Shown here piece by piece: positions 8,292-16,848 of a stretch of DNA of 64,000 bases. A model generated the notes under the pieces. It saw nothing but the letters and a program-made list of their open reading frames with translations. It searched no databases and had not been told where the DNA came from. The translations under genes were made by a program, and so were the position numbers. This DNA comes from Phaeodactylibacter xiamenensis (GTDB taxonomy: Bacteria; Bacteroidota; Bacteroidia; Chitinophagales; Saprospiraceae). Each line of letters starts with the position of its first letter. The first letter of the stretch is position 1. Location: positions 124,001 to 188,000 of the forward strand of contig NZ_JPOS01000075.1 in NCBI RefSeq assembly GCF_000759025.1, written 5' to 3'.

Positions 8292-11200
8292 ATGCAAATG
8301 ATTCAAAAGTTAAGCTGGCTGTTGGTTTTCAGCCTCAGCGTTTTATCCTTTCCATTAGTTGGTCAGAATATCGACCTGGACCACTTTGAAGCCCTCGCCC
8401 CCCGCAGTATCGGCCCGGCAGGCATGAGCGGGCGGGTCACTACGATTGATGTAGTTAATGCTCAGCCCAACCGCATCTACATCGGCACCGCATCGGGCGG
8501 TGTCTGGTACTCCGGCAGCGGCGGTATCAAATGGGAGCCTGTATTCGAAGACGCACCTCTGCAGTCCATCGGCGCCCTGGCCATCAACCAAAATAACCCC
8601 GATGAAATTTGGGTGGGCACCGGGGAAGGCAACCCCCGGAACTCCCACAACAGCGGTGCGGGCATTTTCAAATCCATCGATGGAGGTAAGAACTGGAAGC
8701 GGATGGGGCTGGAGCACACCCGCACCATCCACCGTATCATCATCCACCGCGACAACCCGGAGGTGGTGTACGCCGCTGCACTGGGCTCCGCCTGGGGCCC
8801 GAACCCGGAGCGGGGTGTTTTCCGGACCGAAGACGGAGGGGAAACCTGGGAAAAAGTCTTGTTTGTCAATGACTACACGGGCTGCGCTGATCTGGTAGTG
8901 GATCCCTCCAACCCCAACAAGCTGATTGCTGCCATGTGGGAATTTGGGCGTAAACCCTGGTTTTTTAATTCCGGCGGCGAAGGCTCCGGTCTCTACGTAT
9001 CTTTTGACGGTGGAGACAGCTGGGAAGAACGGACCTCAGAGGATGGCCTGCCAAAAGGAGACCTCGGGCGCATGGGGCTGGCGATTGCCCCTTCCAAGCC
9101 CAGTATCGTCTATGCGTTGATTGAAGCGAAGAAGAATGGGTTCTATAAATCCACCGATGGCGGTTTCAAGTGGAAGCTGGTCTCCACCGAAGATATTGGC
9201 AACCGCCCCTTCTACTACGCTGATATCTTTGCTGACCCTCAGAATGAGAACCGGATATTCAACCTCTGGTCTTATCTGTCCAAGTCAGAAGACGGCGGCA
9301 AGACTTTTGAGCTGTTCGGCCGGGGCACCCACCCTGACCACCACGCCTTCTGGGTTCACCCCGACAACCCTGCGTACATGATCGAAGGCAATGACGGCGG
9401 GCTGAATATCAGCCACGACGGCGGTGACACCTGGCGCTTTGTGCAAACCCTGCCCCTGGCGCAGTTTTACCACATTAGCGTGGATATGGACATCCCCTAC
9501 AACATTGCCGGGGGCATGCAGGACAACGGTTCCTGGGTGGGGCCCAGCTCAGTTTGGGAGTACGGCGGCATTCAGAATACCGATTGGCAGGAGGTTTACT
9601 TTGGTGATGGCTTTGATGTGGTCTTCCGGCCCGATAACAACCGTTACGTATACGCTATGTCACAGGGCGGCAATGTGTCCTACATCGACCGGGAGACAGG
9701 CAAAAGCCGTTTCGTCAAGCCGGTACATCCGGAAGGGGAGGAGTTGCGCTTCAACTGGAATGCGGCGATCGCACAAAACCCCTTTCACGATTGCGGCATC
9801 TACTTCGGCAGTCAGTATGTGCACAAAAGCATGGACTGCGGCCTGACCTGGGCAATCATCTCTCCCGACCTCACCACCAACGATTCCACCAGGCAGCGGC
9901 AGTTTGAAAGCGGCGGGCTGACCATTGATGACACCCGGGCGGAGAACTTTACCACTATTCTGGCTATCGCTCCCAGTCCGGTGGACGAAGACGTGATCTG
10001 GGTGGGCACAGATGACGGTCACCTGCAGCTCACCCGCGACGGCGGCAAGAGCTGGACAGAGCTGAGCAGCCGTCTGCCCGGTGCCCGCCCCGGCAGCTGG
10101 ATTCCCTACATCGAAGTTTCACAAAGCAATGCCGGTGAAGCCTTTGTCATCGTCAACGATTACCGCCGCAACGACTGGCGACCGATGGCTTATCATACGA
10201 CCGACTTTGGGGCAACCTTTGAGCGAATTGCAGATGAAGATCAGGTGGAAGGGCACGCGCTGTCTATCGTGCAGGACCCCGACGCGCCCAATCTGCTGTG
10301 GCTGGGCACAGATTACGGATTATACTTCAGCCTGAACGGCGGAGGAGACTGGCAGCAGTGGGATCAGGGCTTTCCGGCCACACCGGTACGTGACCTCAAA
10401 ATCCATCCCAGGGACAAAGATTTGATTATCGGTACTTTCGGGCGTTCGGCCTGGGTACTGGACGACACCCGCCCGATGCAGGAGGTGGCCAGTACAGAAG
10501 GCGGCGTTCTACAGGATACGTTCCGCACCTTCCCGGTCCCCGATGCTTATCTGGCTAATTACAAAAGCTACGAAGGCTCTCATTTTCCGGCAGATGGGGA
10601 GTTCAGTGGGAAAAACCGCTCGCCTTACGCCCGGATTACCGTTTGGCAAAAGCCAGCTGAAGAAGAAGCTGAAGAGGAGAAAGAAAAAACAGATAAGCAG
10701 GAGGCTGAAGCGGACACTCAGGAGCAGGGCCGGAAGCTTGGCAAGAAAGCCCAAATCGTCGTGCTGAATATGGCAGGGGACACCATTCGCCGGTTTTCAG
10801 AAAAGCTTAAGCCCGGTATGAACCGCTTTACCTGGGACCTGCGCACCGAAGGTGTGCGATTCCCCTCCCGGCGGGCTGCCAAGCCCGACAGCGATCCACC
10901 ACGCGGGCATCAGGTGCTCCCCGGTGAATACAAGCTGGTCATCAGCAGTGGAGACTTTGCCGATTCCACAAAGGTAGAGGTACATGCTGATCCGAGACTG
11001 GACGTTGATTTGGCGGATTTGGGGGCAGAGCACGCGGCTTATGAAGTGTTTTATGAGATGGTGGAAGAAGCCGAAGAAGCTTTTACTCGTCTTCAGGAAG
11101 CTCAAAAAACCATCAAAAGGGTAAACGAAGCGCTGGTCCATGCACCAGACAGTACGCTTAAGGCAATAAAAGAGCAAGGCAAGGTCTTACGGGACAGCAT

Positions 11201-11468
11201 CACGCAGCTGGAAGAGTTGTATATGTTACCGGAGGACTTCAAAGGTATCCGGCGGTCCACTGGCCTGCTCAACAGCACTTTATACGGCGTATATTCCTAC
11301 CTGGAAGGCGTACAGGGAGCCTTATCGCCTATGGGCAGGATGAAGCTGGACCAGGCAAAAGCACAGGTCAGGGAAGTAACCGGTAGGATAGACAGATTTT
11401 TTGTCAGCGACTTCGCTGCTTACCGCAAAACGGTGGAAGCCGTGCCCTTCTCGCTCTTCAAAGAGTAG
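8292..11468 (+). CDS. secreted BNR/VPS10-sortilin-like repeat protein
   Basis: A signal peptide (about residues 1-25, ending SFPLVGQ) is followed by a long beta-propeller region with at least eight Asp-box/BNR motifs S-x-D-G-G-x-x-W (SIDGGKNW, TEDGGETW, SFDGGDSW, STDGGFKW, SHDGGDTW, TRDGGKSW and others). Around residues 795-825 there is a very acidic/lysine-rich segment, then a C-terminal part with an FlgD-like strand (RFTWDLRTEG) and a helical stretch. Proteins of this architecture and length (~1050 aa) are widespread in Bacteroidota and often labelled glycosyl hydrolase or sortilin-like, but no catalytic function is established. No T9SS sorting domain at its end, so it probably stays periplasmic or is surface-exposed by another route. 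Confidence 0.85.
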   Translation: MQMIQKLSWLLVFSLSVLSFPLVGQNIDLDHFEALAPRSIGPAGMSGRVTTIDVVNAQPNRIYIGTASGGVWYSGSGGIKWEPVFEDAPLQSIGALAINQNNPDEIWVGTGEGNPRNSHNSGAGIFKSIDGGKNWKRMGLEHTRTIHRIIIHRDNPEVVYAAALGSAWGPNPERGVFRTEDGGETWEKVLFVNDYTGCADLVVDPSNPNKLIAAMWEFGRKPWFFNSGGEGSGLYVSFDGGDSWEERTSEDGLPKGDLGRMGLAIAPSKPSIVYALIEAKKNGFYKSTDGGFKWKLVSTEDIGNRPFYYADIFADPQNENRIFNLWSYLSKSEDGGKTFELFGRGTHPDHHAFWVHPDNPAYMIEGNDGGLNISHDGGDTWRFVQTLPLAQFYHISVDMDIPYNIAGGMQDNGSWVGPSSVWEYGGIQNTDWQEVYFGDGFDVVFRPDNNRYVYAMSQGGNVSYIDRETGKSRFVKPVHPEGEELRFNWNAAIAQNPFHDCGIYFGSQYVHKSMDCGLTWAIISPDLTTNDSTRQRQFESGGLTIDDTRAENFTTILAIAPSPVDEDVIWVGTDDGHLQLTRDGGKSWTELSSRLPGARPGSWIPYIEVSQSNAGEAFVIVNDYRRNDWRPMAYHTTDFGATFERIADEDQVEGHALSIVQDPDAPNLLWLGTDYGLYFSLNGGGDWQQWDQGFPATPVRDLKIHPRDKDLIIGTFGRSAWVLDDTRPMQEVASTEGGVLQDTFRTFPVPDAYLANYKSYEGSHFPADGEFSGKNRSPYARITVWQKPAEEEAEEEKEKTDKQEAEADTQEQGRKLGKKAQIVVLNMAGDTIRRFSEKLKPGMNRFTWDLRTEGVRFPSRRAAKPDSDPPRGHQVLPGEYKLVISSGDFADSTKVEVHADPRLDVDLADLGAEHAAYEVFYEMVEEAEEAFTRLQEAQKTIKRVNEALVHAPDSTLKAIKEQGKVLRDSITQLEELYMLPEDFKGIRRSTGLLNSTLYGVYSYLEGVQGALSPMGRMKLDQAKAQVREVTGRIDRFFVSDFAAYRKTVEAVPFSLFKE

Positions 11469-11494
11469 TGTTGAAGGCTTGAGCCAGAAAAGGA

Positions 11495-11546
11495 GAAGCC
11501 CGTCGGTGACCACTTCGTATTGCGTATATCAGACCGGCGGGGCTTC
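11495..11546 (+). terminator. stem-loop terminator with conserved loop, downstream of the BNR gene
   Basis: A 13-14 bp stem (GAAGCCCGTCGGT with ACCGGCGGGGCTTC, few mismatches) is followed by TTTT, as expected for an intrinsic terminator between two convergent genes. The loop carries the word CCACTTCGTATTGCGTATAT, which recurs exactly in a second hairpin at 60396-60438 that has an unrelated stem. Confidence 0.7.
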
Positions 11547-11572
11547 TTTTCGTTCAGGAATACTGCGGGAAG

Positions 11573-12277
11573 TTACTTTTTGGTGCGCTTTCCGCCTTTG
11601 AGCTCCTTTTGAAGCAGCTCCAGTTTTTCCCATTCTCCAGCGTTCGCCAGTTTGGCCTGCTCCATCCAGGTTGCCGGATCGTGCATTTTGTAGCGAGGGC
11701 CAGCTGTGTTCAGTACTTCCTGGACTTTTGTCTTTTTTGCAGTGGCGAGGTCATTGAATGTCTTGATGCCTGCTTCGGCCAGCAGGGTAGCGATTTTAGG
11801 GCCAATGCCTTCAATTTTTTTGAGGTCATCGGTTGCTGTCTTCTTTGCTGCAGTTTTCTTAGGCGCCGCTTTTTTGGCAGGTGCTGCCTTCTTGGCTGCC
11901 ACTTTTACCGGTGCCGCTTTTTTGGCAGGCGCCGCTTTTTCAGCTTTGGCAGGAGCCGCCTTAGGCTGTTCTTCCAGCACTACTACAGAGTTTTCGATGC
12001 CAAAGTAAGGAGAAGGGATGTACCCGTCAGCCTGATGGTCATTTTCCCAGTACGCTTCGTCAATCAGGTAGCGGAACTGGTACTGACGGCCGGTTTCCAG
12101 CTCGAGTACGGCTTTGTACTCGTCCTTCGCGGCTTTCATTTTTGTAGCAGACTCCGGGCTCCAGTTGTTGAAGTCACCGAGAAGTTTTACTTCCTTAGCG
12201 CCGTTTACGGCGTGGGCAGGCAGGCTGAAGGTTACCTTGCAGGCTGGCTTAGTTTTCAGATACTGTTTCTTAAGCAT
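11573..12277 (-). CDS. CBM48-like carbohydrate-binding domain fused to helix-hairpin-helix DNA-binding-like domain
   Basis: 234 residues in three parts. Residues about 8-95 resemble a glycogen-binding early-set (CBM48) domain (KVTFSLPAHAV, VKLLGDFNNWSP, YQFRYLIDEAYWEND). Residues about 105-145 are an Ala/Lys/Pro-rich linker of PAKKAA-type repeats. Residues about 150-200 form a helix-hairpin-helix/DUF4332-like unit (LKKIEGIGPKIATLLAEAGI). The pairing suggests a soluble protein that could bridge an alpha-glucan and nucleic acid or another protein, but its role is unknown. Two-box promoter at 12319-12349. It converges with the BNR gene. Confidence 0.78.
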   Translation of the reverse strand: MLKKQYLKTKPACKVTFSLPAHAVNGAKEVKLLGDFNNWSPESATKMKAAKDEYKAVLELETGRQYQFRYLIDEAYWENDHQADGYIPSPYFGIENSVVVLEEQPKAAPAKAEKAAPAKKAAPVKVAAKKAAPAKKAAPKKTAAKKTATDDLKKIEGIGPKIATLLAEAGIKTFNDLATAKKTKVQEVLNTAGPRYKMHDPATWMEQAKLANAGEWEKLELLQKELKGGKRTKK

Positions 12278-12318
12278 GGTTATAAGTTTTTTGATAGTGT
12301 TTGGTTTACACTAAGGTG

Positions 12319-12349
12319 CAAAGCTATTACAAAAATAGCTTTAATTCAA
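12319..12349 (-). promoter_or_regulatory. Bacteroidota-type promoter, TTG-N20-TAGCTTTG
   Basis: Reading the minus strand, TTGA at 12349-12346 is followed after 19 bases by TAGCTTTG at 12326-12319, matching the Bacteroidota TTG/TAnnTTTG promoter in both boxes and spacing. It lies about 40 bp upstream of the CBM48-HhH gene start at 12277. Confidence 0.65.
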
Positions 12350-12827
12350 TGCCTGTACAAAGATAATTGCCTGATTATCAATAGCCGCTTGTCTGAGCTG
12401 GACAACAAAGGCATGGTCAGTAGAGGCAGGCTCGGAACAAAAAGTGCAGATTCTTAGCTTACTCCGTTTTCTTTTTTTAGGCGACCGCTCCTTTCCGAAT
12501 TTACTACGGTTTTAAAAAAGTGGATTTAGCCCGGGCATTTCGGCCAAAAAATATTTTCTTATTTGGATTTTTTTTATTTAACTTTACGGTTGTCTTAACG
12601 ACCCAAACGATAGTACACTACACAAAAACTCACCGGCTTCAAAGCCATTCCCTTTACCTACGACACTTAAAGGCTATTCATTTAGCCTCCTGTAATAGAC
12701 TATACACCCTTGATTTTGCGGGAAAAGCGCCTAAAACCCAACACAATAGCGCTTACAGCCTGAGATGTAATTCCCCTGTGCCAATTGACGGGCTGTTGTT
12801 TTACGCAAATTATAATCCACCTGCTAC
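12350..12827. other. AT-rich intergenic stretch left of the IS630 element
   Basis: No convincing gene. A plus-strand ORF opening with GTG at 12520 runs into the insertion sequence, but it has no recognisable domain and an irregular composition, so it is not called. The stretch is clearly more AT-rich than its neighbours. Confidence 0.5.
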
Positions 12828-12856
12828 TAGTGCCTCCGGCACTAGAAAAGCGTATT

Positions 12857-13507
12857 TTATTTCTTTCGGTCAAAGCCTTGGAATTTCCACTTCAGAGGCT
12901 TTGCCAGATAGGAATTGTAATATTCGGTAAAGTTTTCGATTCTGGCTATCAAGCTTTCAATAGAATCGAAGCTTTGATGATTAAGTGCTTTTCGCTGAAG
13001 GTGCCCAAACCAGTTTTCGATGGGATTGAGCCATGAACAGTGCTTAGGCGTGAAAAGAAATCGAATGGCATGATGGTCAACTTCGAGGAAAGCTTTACGA
13101 GTGCTCTTTGATTTGAGTACCCCACTTTTGCCTTTAACGCCCAAGTCTCCCACATAACCAATTTGAGAAGCCACCCACTCGACCAAAGATGCTGACATAT
13201 GGGTGTTGAGCTGGTCAACAAGAAAGACGGCCTGTTGGCCTTCCTGCAACACAGCAGTAGTACGCTGAATAAAGCATAGAAAGTCCAGTTCGGTACGAGT
13301 AGGATGAATGCGGTAACTGATTAGTTGTCCGGTAGCGACATCCTGAGCCGCCATCAGCGTGGTAGTGCCATGGCGTTTGTATTCATACTCTACACGCCGG
13401 TCTCTGCCTGGCCTAAGAGGCTGGCTCTTACGCTCTAATGCCTGGATGCCTGTTTTCTCGTCTACACTGAACAGGCGTATGTCCTTGTTCAGCCCTGAGA
13501 TGACCAA
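12857..13507 (-). CDS. IS630 transposase, C-terminal DDE part
   Basis: Carries the catalytic DDE triad of IS630 transposases: Asp in FSVDEKTG, Asp in VFLVDQLNTH and Glu in SWLNPIENWFGHLQ. The frame actually stays open upstream to the end of the first half (VRPHKNRYWLFPHIDDW is encoded between 13507 and 13610), so the GTG at 13507 is not a natural start. The full enzyme needs a frame change at the A7 run (13611-13617). Confidence 0.88.
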   Translation of the reverse strand: MVISGLNKDIRLFSVDEKTGIQALERKSQPLRPGRDRRVEYEYKRHGTTTLMAAQDVATGQLISYRIHPTRTELDFLCFIQRTTAVLQEGQQAVFLVDQLNTHMSASLVEWVASQIGYVGDLGVKGKSGVLKSKSTRKAFLEVDHHAIRFLFTPKHCSWLNPIENWFGHLQRKALNHQSFDSIESLIARIENFTEYYNSYLAKPLKWKFQGFDRKK

Positions 13508-13589
13508 TAGGATTAGCTTGCAGATCGTTCGTACCCGTTGGGCGAAGGCCTCCCAATCGTCGATGTGGGGGAAGAGCCAATAACGGTTC

Positions 13590-14138
13590 TTATGCGGACG
13601 TACCTCCCGATTTTTTTAAAATGTTCCTCACATGACTGGGGGAAATCTTATCTACTATTTTTTGTTCCATGGCCATTTGGGCGAGCGTGTCTCTAGTCCA
13701 GGCCCCTTGAGGAAGCCCATAATCAGAGGGCTTTTTACACGCCAGAGCGACAATTTGTTCCTTTTGCGCTTGAGTGATGCGTGGCTTCACCCCGCTACGT
13801 GCACGGTCAGAAAGGACTAAATCCATTTGTTTGCCTAGTTCATGGTCGCTGATTGGTTTTCCAGCGCAATCCACTTCCAGGGCTTCGAGCCGCCCCTGAT
13901 TGTCTGCCCATCGAGTATACCAGCGTATGCCTACATCCGCACGCAGCCCTAGGTCCTTAGCTGAGCTAAAGGCACTTTTGCCCTCTAGCATACCGTGGAG
14001 GAGAGCATAGCGTTGATGCAGCCGATGGCTAAGATGACCTTGCTTTAGGCGTTTGCTTACCAACGAACGCTGTCTTGGACTTGCTTCTAAGGGTGGGAGT
14101 GCTTTTGCCATACTTGAATTATCTTTATGATTGAGCAT
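13590..14138 (-). CDS. IS630 transposase, N-terminal helix-turn-helix part
   Basis: 182 residues with the paired helix-turn-helix DNA-binding region of IS630 transposases (HRLHQRYALLHGMLEGKSAFSSAKDLGLR and a second HTH around GAWTRDTLAQMAMEQ). It ends at a stop 20-odd bases after TTA AAA AAA TCG; reading one base further on (+1) after the A7 tract joins it to the DDE half. Either programmed slippage or a disabling indel. Confidence 0.85.
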   Translation of the reverse strand: MLNHKDNSSMAKALPPLEASPRQRSLVSKRLKQGHLSHRLHQRYALLHGMLEGKSAFSSAKDLGLRADVGIRWYTRWADNQGRLEALEVDCAGKPISDHELGKQMDLVLSDRARSGVKPRITQAQKEQIVALACKKPSDYGLPQGAWTRDTLAQMAMEQKIVDKISPSHVRNILKKSGGTSA

Positions 14139-14393
14139 AAAGATAATTCAAATACTATAATCTAGTGCCGGAGGCACTAGTTAAAACTGAAGCTGTAGCT
14201 GTTGTGCTGTAGCTAAAGTGCCCGCGCATGCGTGCCATGCCGGTAAAAGTCAGTCCTGCCTACGGGTCAGGGGCTGCACTAAGAAGTATTCTGCCTGCTT
14301 AGCGGCGAGGCCAACAACGATCTGGAGCTGAACAATACTACTTAAACCTAAGAACTCCAGCAGACACTATGAAATAATTTTAGCCGCTAATTC

Positions 14394-14428
14394 ACGGATG
14401 CCTGTCTTGCGCAGTGCATCCGTTTTTT
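14394..14428 (+). terminator. intrinsic terminator (plus strand)
   Basis: Perfect 8-bp stem ACGGATGC/GCATCCGT followed directly by T6. No intact plus-strand gene precedes it, so it may belong to a gene lost or displaced when the IS element arrived (inference). Confidence 0.65.
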
Positions 14429-14450
14429 AGTCCAACCCACTGTAAAAGCT

Positions 14451-14489
14451 ATGCCCCCGCATCCTCTTTGAAGTAAGGTGCAGGGGCAT
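14451..14489 (-). terminator. hairpin downstream of the C1 peptidase gene
   Basis: Stem ATGCCCCCGCA with TGCAGGGGCAT (one mismatch) about 30 bp past the peptidase stop codon. On the minus strand it is followed by only a short T run, so termination is plausible rather than certain. Confidence 0.5.
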
Positions 14490-14519
14490 ATTATCCGTTA
14501 CCGGTAACCCGTATGGCGC

Positions 14520-15707
14520 TTACATGCTAAGCTTTTTGCGCAGGCTTGCCGGTATACCTTCCTTATGGAGCAGGAACGACAGGGTCTTGTAGCGCACGTA
14601 GTTTTTGCTCACGTACAGATAACCTTCGTAATCATTGCCCGTGCCCCAGGAGTTCTTCACGAGGTACCACTCCTTGCCGTTTTGATCTTTGGAGATGCCC
14701 ACAATCTGCATGCCGTGGTCATCCGTGGTGGTATAGTTGTCGTAAGCTTCCTGACGCATTTCCACTGTGATTGCAGCTTCCGGCTTAGGGCCATTGAAGA
14801 GTTGTTCCCGCTCTTCGGCAGCCATATCGGCGTAATCCTGCTCGGGCACAAACGCAATACCATTCTTCCAGGAGAAGTACTTCTCGCTTACATCTGCTGC
14901 CCAGGAAATGGAGTACCCATTCTTCAGGGCGTGGTCAATAATCGTGATCATGTCTTCCATAGCCACGTTGTACGACTCCCCGTAGGTCCAGTTGTCCGGT
15001 ACCAGTATGACACACTTTTCGTATAGAGGGTGGTGAGACCAGCTTGTGACCTGCACATAGTCCCCGGCCTCTACGCCCACAACTTCCTCTGCAAAGGACT
15101 TCGGGGTGTAGGTCTTGCCCATATACTCAAACGATTCCGGGTGTTCGCCCAGGTAAACATCCAGGACCTTATTGTAGGCTTCTTTCCAGACCGGAGAAAG
15201 TCGTTTGTTCTTATTCGCAATGACGGCATCAAGCATCCCCTTGAGAATGGCTTCCATTTCGCCGTGGCGGTTGTAATCGTAACCGTAGTTCAGGCCGGCG
15301 TAGGCAGACTGAGGCACAGCGCCGTACTTGCCGTACATATCGATCACATCCGGCAAGGCACCGCCCTGCCCGAAGTTCAGGTTGCCATGCAGGCGCACAT
15401 AGCGGTCTGCTTTTTCTTCGTAGGTATTGCGCACGGTGAACATCTCCGCCAGGTCTACCGGTTCTTTGCCCATGCGGATCATTTCGGACTCCAGAAAGGA
15501 GTTAGAGCTGTAGCTCCAACAGGTGCCGGATGCGCCCTGATTTTTCACAGAGGTGCGCTCCAGGTCCACCACCGGTGTCCACTGGAAGCCGGCTTTGGCA
15601 TTTTCACTTTGATTATCTTTTACCTTGTTGATGAGGTCTACCTGAGCGCCCGCAGGCAGAGCCAGCAGAAAGGCGAACAGGATAATCAGGATTGGATTGA
15701 GCTTCAT
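14520..15707 (-). CDS. C1-family (bleomycin hydrolase-like) cysteine peptidase, exported
   Basis: A signal peptide (ALPAGAQ end at about residue 22) precedes a papain-fold domain. Catalytic Cys in NQGASGTCWSYSSNSFLESE, His in DDHGMQIVGIS and Asn in LVKNSWGTGNDYEGY. 395 residues with the insertions typical of aminopeptidase C/bleomycin hydrolase relatives in Bacteroidota. Unlike cytosolic PepC it is predicted to act in the periplasm or outside. Monocistronic. Confidence 0.88.
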   Translation of the reverse strand: MKLNPILIILFAFLLALPAGAQVDLINKVKDNQSENAKAGFQWTPVVDLERTSVKNQGASGTCWSYSSNSFLESEMIRMGKEPVDLAEMFTVRNTYEEKADRYVRLHGNLNFGQGGALPDVIDMYGKYGAVPQSAYAGLNYGYDYNRHGEMEAILKGMLDAVIANKNKRLSPVWKEAYNKVLDVYLGEHPESFEYMGKTYTPKSFAEEVVGVEAGDYVQVTSWSHHPLYEKCVILVPDNWTYGESYNVAMEDMITIIDHALKNGYSISWAADVSEKYFSWKNGIAFVPEQDYADMAAEEREQLFNGPKPEAAITVEMRQEAYDNYTTTDDHGMQIVGISKDQNGKEWYLVKNSWGTGNDYEGYLYVSKNYVRYKTLSFLLHKEGIPASLRKKLSM

Positions 15708-15807
15708 GATTTATCTTTTGATGTTTCGGCGAAAAATAAGGAAATCTGCCGAAAAGACCTATGCATTTGCTTACCCCGCCCGCCTGTAAGCATCCGCTGC
15801 GGCTTAC

Positions 15808-16623
15808 TTATGCTACTGCTTCCATCTCTTCTGACAAGGGGACTTTCGATTCCAAATCACATTCTTCATGCATGACAATGGTTGCGGCTACAGCTGCAAT
15901 GAGCGGGGCGACCACCGGGCCCAGTACCGGCACCCAGAAAAGCAACCGGACAACGATGCCGATTGCGAGGTTGATGCCCAGGTTCTCTTTGGCTTGTTTA
16001 AAGCTTTCATTTATGCTCAGGCCGTACTGTTCCTGATAATTGTCCACCACCGAAAAGCCAAGGAAGAAGGCTTCAATCACAAAAAGAAATCCCGGTTTCA
16101 GGAAGTCCAGGAATTCAAAAACCCCGAAGAAAACCTTGACCGGTATGGCCACGAGCAGTGTCATCAGCCAGGCAAATCCACTGACGATCAGCATACGGAT
16201 CTGCGCATTTAGAAAATCGCCAAATGCGGCCTTGCTGTCCCTGCCTGCAATAAGCCGGAGGGTCTGACGGGAGGCATGGAAAATGATGACCTCCAGCAGG
16301 ACGAGCATGAGGAAGCGGCTACCGCTGTCCGTCAGAAAGCCGATACTGTTGTCGTAAAGATTTTGGGCAAAAGAGGTCACTCCGGAAAAAGACAGCGCTA
16401 TGGCATTCTCGTTGAAGCCTTCGAAGAATTCCAGAGCATCGCCAATCATATTGAGCCCCACAAGGATAGCCACAAAAGTAAGGATACGGGAAAACCAGCC
16501 ATAAGTCCAGAATCCTTCCCACACACGCTCTTTGAGAATAAACCGCACGGCAGCCGGAAAACTCACTACCGTATACCGGAATTGCTCTGCCTCTTCTTTA
16601 TAGTCGATGTCTTTCCACTTCAT
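15808..16623 (-). CDS. EI24-like integral membrane protein
   Basis: About 271 residues with four to six hydrophobic helices (around IRTFVAILVGLNMI-type segment, FLMLVLLEVIIFHA, MLIVSGFAWLMTLLVAI, FLFVIEAFFLGFS, LAIGIVVRLLFWVPVLGPVVAPLIAAVAATIV). The last block, with a soluble amphipathic stretch before an NLG...P..GP..AP motif, resembles the EI24/CysZ family, but function is not established. The ATG at 16623 (MKWKDIDYKEE) is preferred over 16713, whose extra 30 residues look unnatural. Confidence 0.65.
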   Translation of the reverse strand: MKWKDIDYKEEAEQFRYTVVSFPAAVRFILKERVWEGFWTYGWFSRILTFVAILVGLNMIGDALEFFEGFNENAIALSFSGVTSFAQNLYDNSIGFLTDSGSRFLMLVLLEVIIFHASRQTLRLIAGRDSKAAFGDFLNAQIRMLIVSGFAWLMTLLVAIPVKVFFGVFEFLDFLKPGFLFVIEAFFLGFSVVDNYQEQYGLSINESFKQAKENLGINLAIGIVVRLLFWVPVLGPVVAPLIAAVAATIVMHEECDLESKVPLSEEMEAVA

Positions 16624-16848
16624 GGTGCCGGGTTTGAAAGAAGTGTAAATTACAGAACAATCGGTCAACAAAAAAAGGTTTTCGCTGAAAGTGGCACGCT
16701 TTTGGACCAACAACCCAACCCTTTTGGGCCGGGCATACGACTCACACCATATACCTGTTACGGATGGCCTACCTTAAGTATCGTAAGGGGCGTTTCAGGC
16801 CATAGGCTGCGAGGCAATTCATCAACAGTAAACTAAACCGAAACCATT

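Larger units (their letters stand above)
12828..14179 (-). mobile_element. IS630-family insertion sequence with TA target duplication
   Basis: Both ends carry the same inverted sequence GTGCCTCCGGCACTAGA (12830-12846 and the complement of 14161-14177), flanked by TA at 12828-12829 and 14178-14179, the TA duplication expected for the IS630/Tc1 superfamily. Each terminal repeat is itself a hairpin (GTGCC/GGCAC). Between them lie the two halves of a split transposase on the minus strand. Element about 1.35 kb. Confidence 0.85.
14180..14519. other. intergenic region right of IS630 with two hairpins
   Basis: About 340 bp with no convincing gene. It contains the plus-strand terminator at 14394-14428 and the hairpin at 14451-14489 downstream of the peptidase gene. 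Confidence 0.5.

Noticed and set aside
12520-12930. Plus-strand ORF as a gene disrupted by IS630
   Set aside because: GTG start, no domain, AT-rich, and rejoining the flanks across the TA site meets a stop almost at once.
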